Below are positions 48,433 through 64,000 of a stretch of 64,000 bases of DNA, piece by piece. Origin of the DNA: Trichoplax adhaerens (taxonomy: Eukaryota; Placozoa; Uniplacotomia; Trichoplacea; Trichoplacidae); contig NW_002060949.1 of the NCBI RefSeq assembly GCF_000150275.1, positions 5,269,193 through 5,333,192 on the forward strand. The letters run 5' to 3'. The first letter of the stretch is position 1, and every line of letters begins with the position of its first letter. Both the position numbers and the translations under genes were made by a program. The notes beneath the pieces were generated by a model. It made no database searches, was not told the DNA's origin, and was given only the letters and a program-made list of their open reading frames with translations.

Positions 48433-51400
48433 ATGGAGTATGCAACGGAAACTACCCCAACTCCTAAAATGTATGTTATGTCTATGTAAGAAATAAGCTG
48501 CCATCAGTAGTATAAATTATTTGATTGGAAAGATTCGATCGTTCAAAATTCATAGTTAATTTCGGTTTATGTCTATGATTTTATTAGTTTATGCTGCCAA
48601 TGTGGCACACTGATCGATGCCAATCCTGCAAACATGTGCGTTGGTTGTATCAGGGCTCATGTAGATATAACAGAAGGAATTCCTAAACAGTCAACGTTGT
48701 ATTTTTGTCGCTTCTGTCTGAGGTAAGTTAAGTTGACTCAAAATCGTAGCGAGTTATATCTTATAGGAAATGGAATTGAAGGGTGCCGTGAAGAGATGAT
48801 CATCTATGGCTACAGTAATCAATGTATAGATATCTACCTATAGAACAAACTAAAAATACCCCTCCCCATTTTTAAATTGGATACTGCACTTTCCTAGAAT
48901 AGATGAATGATTTACAGTATAGTATTATTATTATTATGGATCATTTCAATAATGTCACTATTATGATCTGCATCACAATTTAGGTACTTACAACCACCTT
49001 CAACTTGGGTTCAATGTGTTTTAGAGTCTCGTGAATTGCTTGCGTTATGCCTTAAGAGATTAAAAGGATTAACTAAAGTATTGTATCGTTTCCTAGAAGC
49101 TTGAATAGAAGTAAAGATTTTGATTGCGACACATTTTTCAAACGCTGTCGTTTTGTAAATGTCTAAAATATTGAAGCTATTCTATAACTATGTTATAACT
49201 TTATCAGGTACGTTTAGTTGATGCTGGCTTTGTATGGACGGAACCTCATTCAAAACGAGTTAAAGTAAAGTTAACGGTGCAAAAAGAGGTACTGCACTTT
49301 AGTTACAAAGACCTTAACTTTGTATTCTATCAAGCATAAACTCAAGTGAGGATATGCGATACGTGCTCAATACGCATTTATTCCACTACCACTACGAAGA
49401 CCCTATTCGATTATAAATTACTCATGATTAAAAGTAGTTGATATCATGACGGCGTGCTAAGATATGACCAGTAAAGTTATTTTGTTTCCTACAGGTTTTA
49501 AATTGCACCATTTTGCAGCAACAGTTTGTCGTTGAATATGTAGTGCATCATCAAATGTGCGATGAATGCCAAAGACGTGAAGCCAAAGATTATTGGAAGG
49601 CAGTGTGCCAAGTTCGCCAAAGGGTAGGATGCTATACATTTGGATATACATTAGTAAATCAATTCTTATAAAAAATCTTATTTAAAAATCAATGAACGTG
49701 GTCTAAACGTCAACCTTTAAACTATAGACTTCTCATAAGAAAACTTTCTTCTACCTGGAACAACTTTTAATAAAGCATCAAGCTCATTCTAATGCTGTCA
49801 AGATAGTAGATGAAGCCAGTTCGTAAACAATCATTTACCTTTCTTTGGTGTAGGGTTATATATAACAGCAATTGGATAAAATAACTAAAATTTTGTTACT
49901 ATTGAATAGATGGTCTGGACTTTTTCTTCGCGTCTAAAGACGATTCCCGGAAGCTAGTTGATTTTTTACAATCAGTAGTCCCTTGTAGGTTAGTTTCTTG
50001 TAATGCTGTACAGCTTTTGTTGTTGCATGCACCCTAATCGGCTTTACCATAAACTTATAAAATTACTACTGAAACTGCTTCTTTTATTTTAGATACAAAA
50101 CTTCTCAACATTTAGTGTCTCACGATTGCCATAGTAATATCTACAATTATAAATATACTTTTTCCGTTGAAATTGTGCCTATTTGTAAGGTAATACTTTA
50201 TTATTTCCTAACTGTATCCTTATTATAACGCAGTAGCTACAATCCCAATTTTGCCACTTTAATTATAATTGTAGGATGACGTCGTTTGTCTACCATTAAA
50301 AGTAGCCAATTCATTAGGGAATATAGGGTAAGTTCTGAAACTCTAGTCATTACAATGATGTAATAGAATTGGATTCAATTTGATCGCCTAGGTAATCAGT
50401 TCACATATCTACAACGTGCTTATAAATTTTATTGATTTTCTAGGCAGCTATTGATTTGCACACAGATCACAAATACCATTCATTTAACAGACCCAACAAC
50501 ACTACAAAGTTAGTTATCTTCGTTTAAAAGAAGTTTATATTTTTCCTGTAATAATTCATTTTGCAAGTATTAATCTACTAGGTATTGCATACACGTACTT
50601 ACGATATAACCCTATTCTAAAATATCTGATGTAGCTGTTTCTGTACAACCGGATGTATTTTGGAAGCAACCGTTCCATACGATATGCACTCAGAAACAAT
50701 TAATTGAGTATACAATCTTGGAGATAGAATTTATTGAACAGAAAGACGCTAGATATTCCTCAGAAAAGGTATCTACCGCCATAATACGTCTAATGATATG
50801 TGAAGGTTAACTAAATTAGATCAAGACATAAGTGACTGTGGTTTTATTATTAGTATAAACTTGCGGACGTCTGGATCGTAAAAAGTAAAGATTTGGGAAT
50901 AAGTGACACACAATTTCACTGTCGTACCCACCTTGGTAACATTATAAGTCCAGGAGACACAATCTTAGGGTATAATGTTTGCTATAATATTCAAACAAAG
51001 ATTTTCAAATTCCCCTAACGTTTAACATTGAATACCTCAGCTTTGACATCAACGGAAGCAACGTTAACAATGACAATTTTTATAAAATGCCTTCCAGAAA
51101 AGTCCCTGATGTGGTATACAATGCTACTTGATATTAACTGCATCAGGAAAAGTTTAAGATTTTAATTATAGTTTTTATTAGATTCTAGTTAAGAAGCATT
51201 TTGGCGACAAGCGTAAACGCCATAGTAAGCGAAATTGGAAGTTAAAATCGTTGAAGAAAGAAACGGGTGCCAATATTGATATGGAAACGGACGATATGTA
51301 CGTCTTGTATGGTAGTAATCCTTTTACAGTTGAGATTATTGCACAATGGTGCCAGGCTAGATGGAAAGAAATAGTAGTACTGGAAATTAGAGATTTATTA

Positions 51401-51773
51401 CTTGCCAGTAAATACCTAAACAATAATTAACTGCCATATATTTCAGGGATTATGATAACTTTTTGGAGGATTTAGAGGAAGATCCTACTTATCGTCAAAA
51501 CGTTAATATCTATAAAGGTACCGTATTTTGGATATTATGCCATGATAATTTATCTATAGCAGCCGAAATGATAATGATGTATTTACTTTATACTCAAAGT
51601 AGGCTGCACTTGCACTTAATATGGTTTTAAAAATTAATCTTAAAAATTTTATAGATCCTAAATTTAAAGGTAATAAGGATTCTAGACCAGACCCTGACGA
51701 ACAACTCCCTTCGATCGGATTAGAAGAGATGCTAGAAGATTTATGTATTGATGATGAAGAAGATAATTATTAA
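48433..51773 (+). CDS. NMD3: 60S ribosomal export protein NMD3
   Basis: Adaptor that links pre-60S ribosomes to exportin CRM1 for nuclear export. Sixteen exons, 496 residues: 48433-48470, 48588-48722, 48984-49077, 49208-49288, 49495-49623, 49728-49818, 49910-49988, 50093-50189, 50275-50327, 50444-50508, 50635-50768, 50854-50969, 51041-51113, 51182-51297, 51447-51517, 51655-51773. N-terminal zinc-binding pairs LCCQC, MCVGC, FCRFC and later MCDEC; RLVDAGFVWTEPHSKRVKVK; the FYLEQLLIKHQAH segment; NIYNYKYTFSVEIVPICKDD; FHCRTHLGNIISPGD; a basic KKHFGDKRKRHSKRNWK region (nuclear localisation); and an acidic, leucine-containing end with NFLEDLEED and LPSIGLEEMLEDL, where the CRM1 export signal of the family sits. 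The length is close to human NMD3 (503). Exon 6 uses the donor GTTCGT. Confidence 0.96.
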
Positions 51774-53213
51774 TCCTAATTAGAAGCTGTCCAGTTTAAG
51801 GGATTCTCAGTACAAACCAGACACGTAAAAAATGTAGTCATTACGATGGGCCTCTGACATGTAATCATTTGTCTGGGCTTAGCAACAGCAATTGCCGAAG
51901 ATACCATATAAAAATGTTGGTATTGTATTGATTTCGATTAAACTAGCCTTCAAGGAAAGAGGAAATAGTTATGTCTGGATAAATCATCTATGTAATCATT
52001 AGACGAGGCTTGGCAACAACAATTGCAAAAAACATCGACATAAAATTAATTTTAATTGAACTAGCCTTAGAGGAAAGAGAAAATAATTATCTCTGGATAT
52101 ATCAGCATCACTTTATGAGCATAAAACAATTTAAAACATGAAATATATTTCACGTTATACTGCGATTTTTAAGTTATAATATTATAAAATAAAATTAACT
52201 TCTAACTCTTGTTTAAAATACGACTTATGCGGTGAAAATATGCTCCAGTAACAAGGACTTAAATCAGATCAGTAAATAATTTTTTGTAAATTCAAATCTA
52301 CTAATAAACGTGGAATTAGCTATCGCGATCATTATTACAGAAGTATAGTACATCCTTAATTTTATGATTGTCTGAAGTTGACTATACTGTATCAGTAAAC
52401 AAATAAAGAACGCGTGCTTATATAACACTGGTATCATACCATGTCAGAAGAGGAGATTATAGTTGTATGTAGCTGTATTAGCTATATACTGTACAGCAGT
52501 ATTGAGTGGATGACAATTTTACTACTGCCTTATTAAGATTAATTACTATTTCATATTCATCAATATTTTTATCATTAACTATTCCACTTAACAGCAATTG
52601 CGTATAGTGTACTTTAGTGTATCATACTAGCACGAATGCCACAGTACGGTAGAAGTACTGCCAATAGACCAGTAATTTACTGAATGATGCTCAAGTGCCT
52701 AGAGCCCACCCATCCACCCCCACCCCCTACCGTGTGCTTTAATGCTGCAAACCATACTGATCCGTGCAATCAGAATTCGCACTGTAGTCAGTATGGGTGA
52801 CAATGGATGTTTGAGTCACTATTACTGTCACGGGACCGGTATTAAGTAGAACCAATCAACTCCGACGTTAACATGGTTACGGGTAACGAATCGACGTCAA
52901 CCAATCTGACTTAACGGTTGCAATAGCAACGACTACTATGATAATATGTAACAGCCAACTAATAACTAACTAGAACTTTAGATGCAGCCTAATAAATGCA
53001 AAGGGATCGAAATTCAGTAGCAAATCTAATAATTGATGTTGTTATAGAACTATGTTGATTATTTAAGCGTACTGTATCAACCTTCTCGAGTAATGAGAGC
53101 GTAGTAAAAGGCAATAATTAATTATTCTACCCCTGTGTATAGCTGTGTACATAATTGCGCCATTAAAACTTATAAAATTTGTATTCGATTCCGAGAATTA
53201 ATTCAATACAAGG
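51774..53213. other. Intergenic region between NMD3 and LRRC9
   Basis: No exons seen. It holds a two-copy direct repeat of 131-bp period just after NMD3 (51860-52110), an AATAAA-like string at about 52187, and a slightly more G+C-rich patch at about 52700-52900 (ACCCACCCATCCACCCCCACC, ACGGGACCGG) that could be the LRRC9 promoter side. Otherwise plain AT-rich sequence. Confidence 0.5.
51860..52110. repeat. Imperfect two-copy direct repeat, 131-bp period
   Basis: Copy 1 starts TGTAATCATTTGTCTGGGCT (51860) and copy 2 TGTAATCATTAGACGAGGCT (51991). Both continue with a GGCTTAGCAACAGCAATTGC-like string, then ACTAGCCTTCAAGGAAAGAG or ACTAGCCTTAGAGGAAAGAG, AATA(G/A)TTATGTCTGGATA and a close. The copies differ at many sites, so this is an old duplication. 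Confidence 0.75.

Positions 53214-64000
<10,787 letters not shown>

Noticed and set aside
49819-49828. GTAAAC as donor of NMD3 exon 6 (after GCC AGT TC)
   Set aside because: It leaves the next exon out of frame; GTTCGT at 49819 gives the correct phase and the expected GLDFFF sequence, so the less typical donor was chosen.

Overview
This is an AT-rich nuclear window from an animal. Every recognisable gene is split into many short exons (13 to about 700 bases) by small GT-AG introns, codons are standard, and nothing looks bacterial or organellar. The gene set (kinesin-3/KIF13, PRL phosphatase, SERINC, PI31, NMD3, axonemal dynein light intermediate chain, LRRC9) points to a metazoan with motile cilia. 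AT richness, compact genes with a spacing of roughly 7 kb, and close similarity to vertebrate proteins would fit a placozoan (Trichoplax-like) genome; that assignment is inference and was not tested. No exon listed was given by an annotation: I joined exons by reading frame, GT/AG sites and recall of the protein families, and checked that the exon lengths keep phase.

Layout. 34-146: probable last coding exon of an unidentified plus-strand gene. 251-1401: a tandem segmental duplication. 2570-16767 (+): KIF13-type kinesin-3 in 43 exons, including a 13-nt microexon. 19839-23286 (+): pyrroline-5-carboxylate reductase. 25733-28222 (+): proteasome inhibitor PI31. 29795-30841 (-): PRL/PTP4A phosphatase, convergent with PI31, with unexplained exon-like open frames just upstream. 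31.9-39.1 kb: gene-poor, with a 183-204 bp tandem repeat at 36.6-37.4 kb. 39122-42466 (-): SERINC. 44125-45974 (+): DNALI1, divergent from SERINC across a palindrome-filled 1.66-kb spacer. 47473-48078: nine-copy 67-bp array. 48433-51773 (+): NMD3. 53214 to beyond 64000 (+): LRRC9, truncated by the window edge, with two satellite-like arrays in one large intron.

The genes do not form a pathway. KIF13, DNALI1 and LRRC9 are microtubule- or cilium-associated (LRRC9 only by family reputation); the others are housekeeping (proline synthesis, proteasome control, 60S export, membrane lipid/serine biology, phosphatase signalling).

The most distinctive non-genic signal is the dense use of self-complementary GTAC-based strings (TACAGTAC / GTACTGTAC type) in intergenic DNA, concentrated upstream of KIF13, PYCR, SERINC and DNALI1, together with a 38-bp perfect inverted repeat. 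I found no new defence-like or biosynthetic system and do not claim one.
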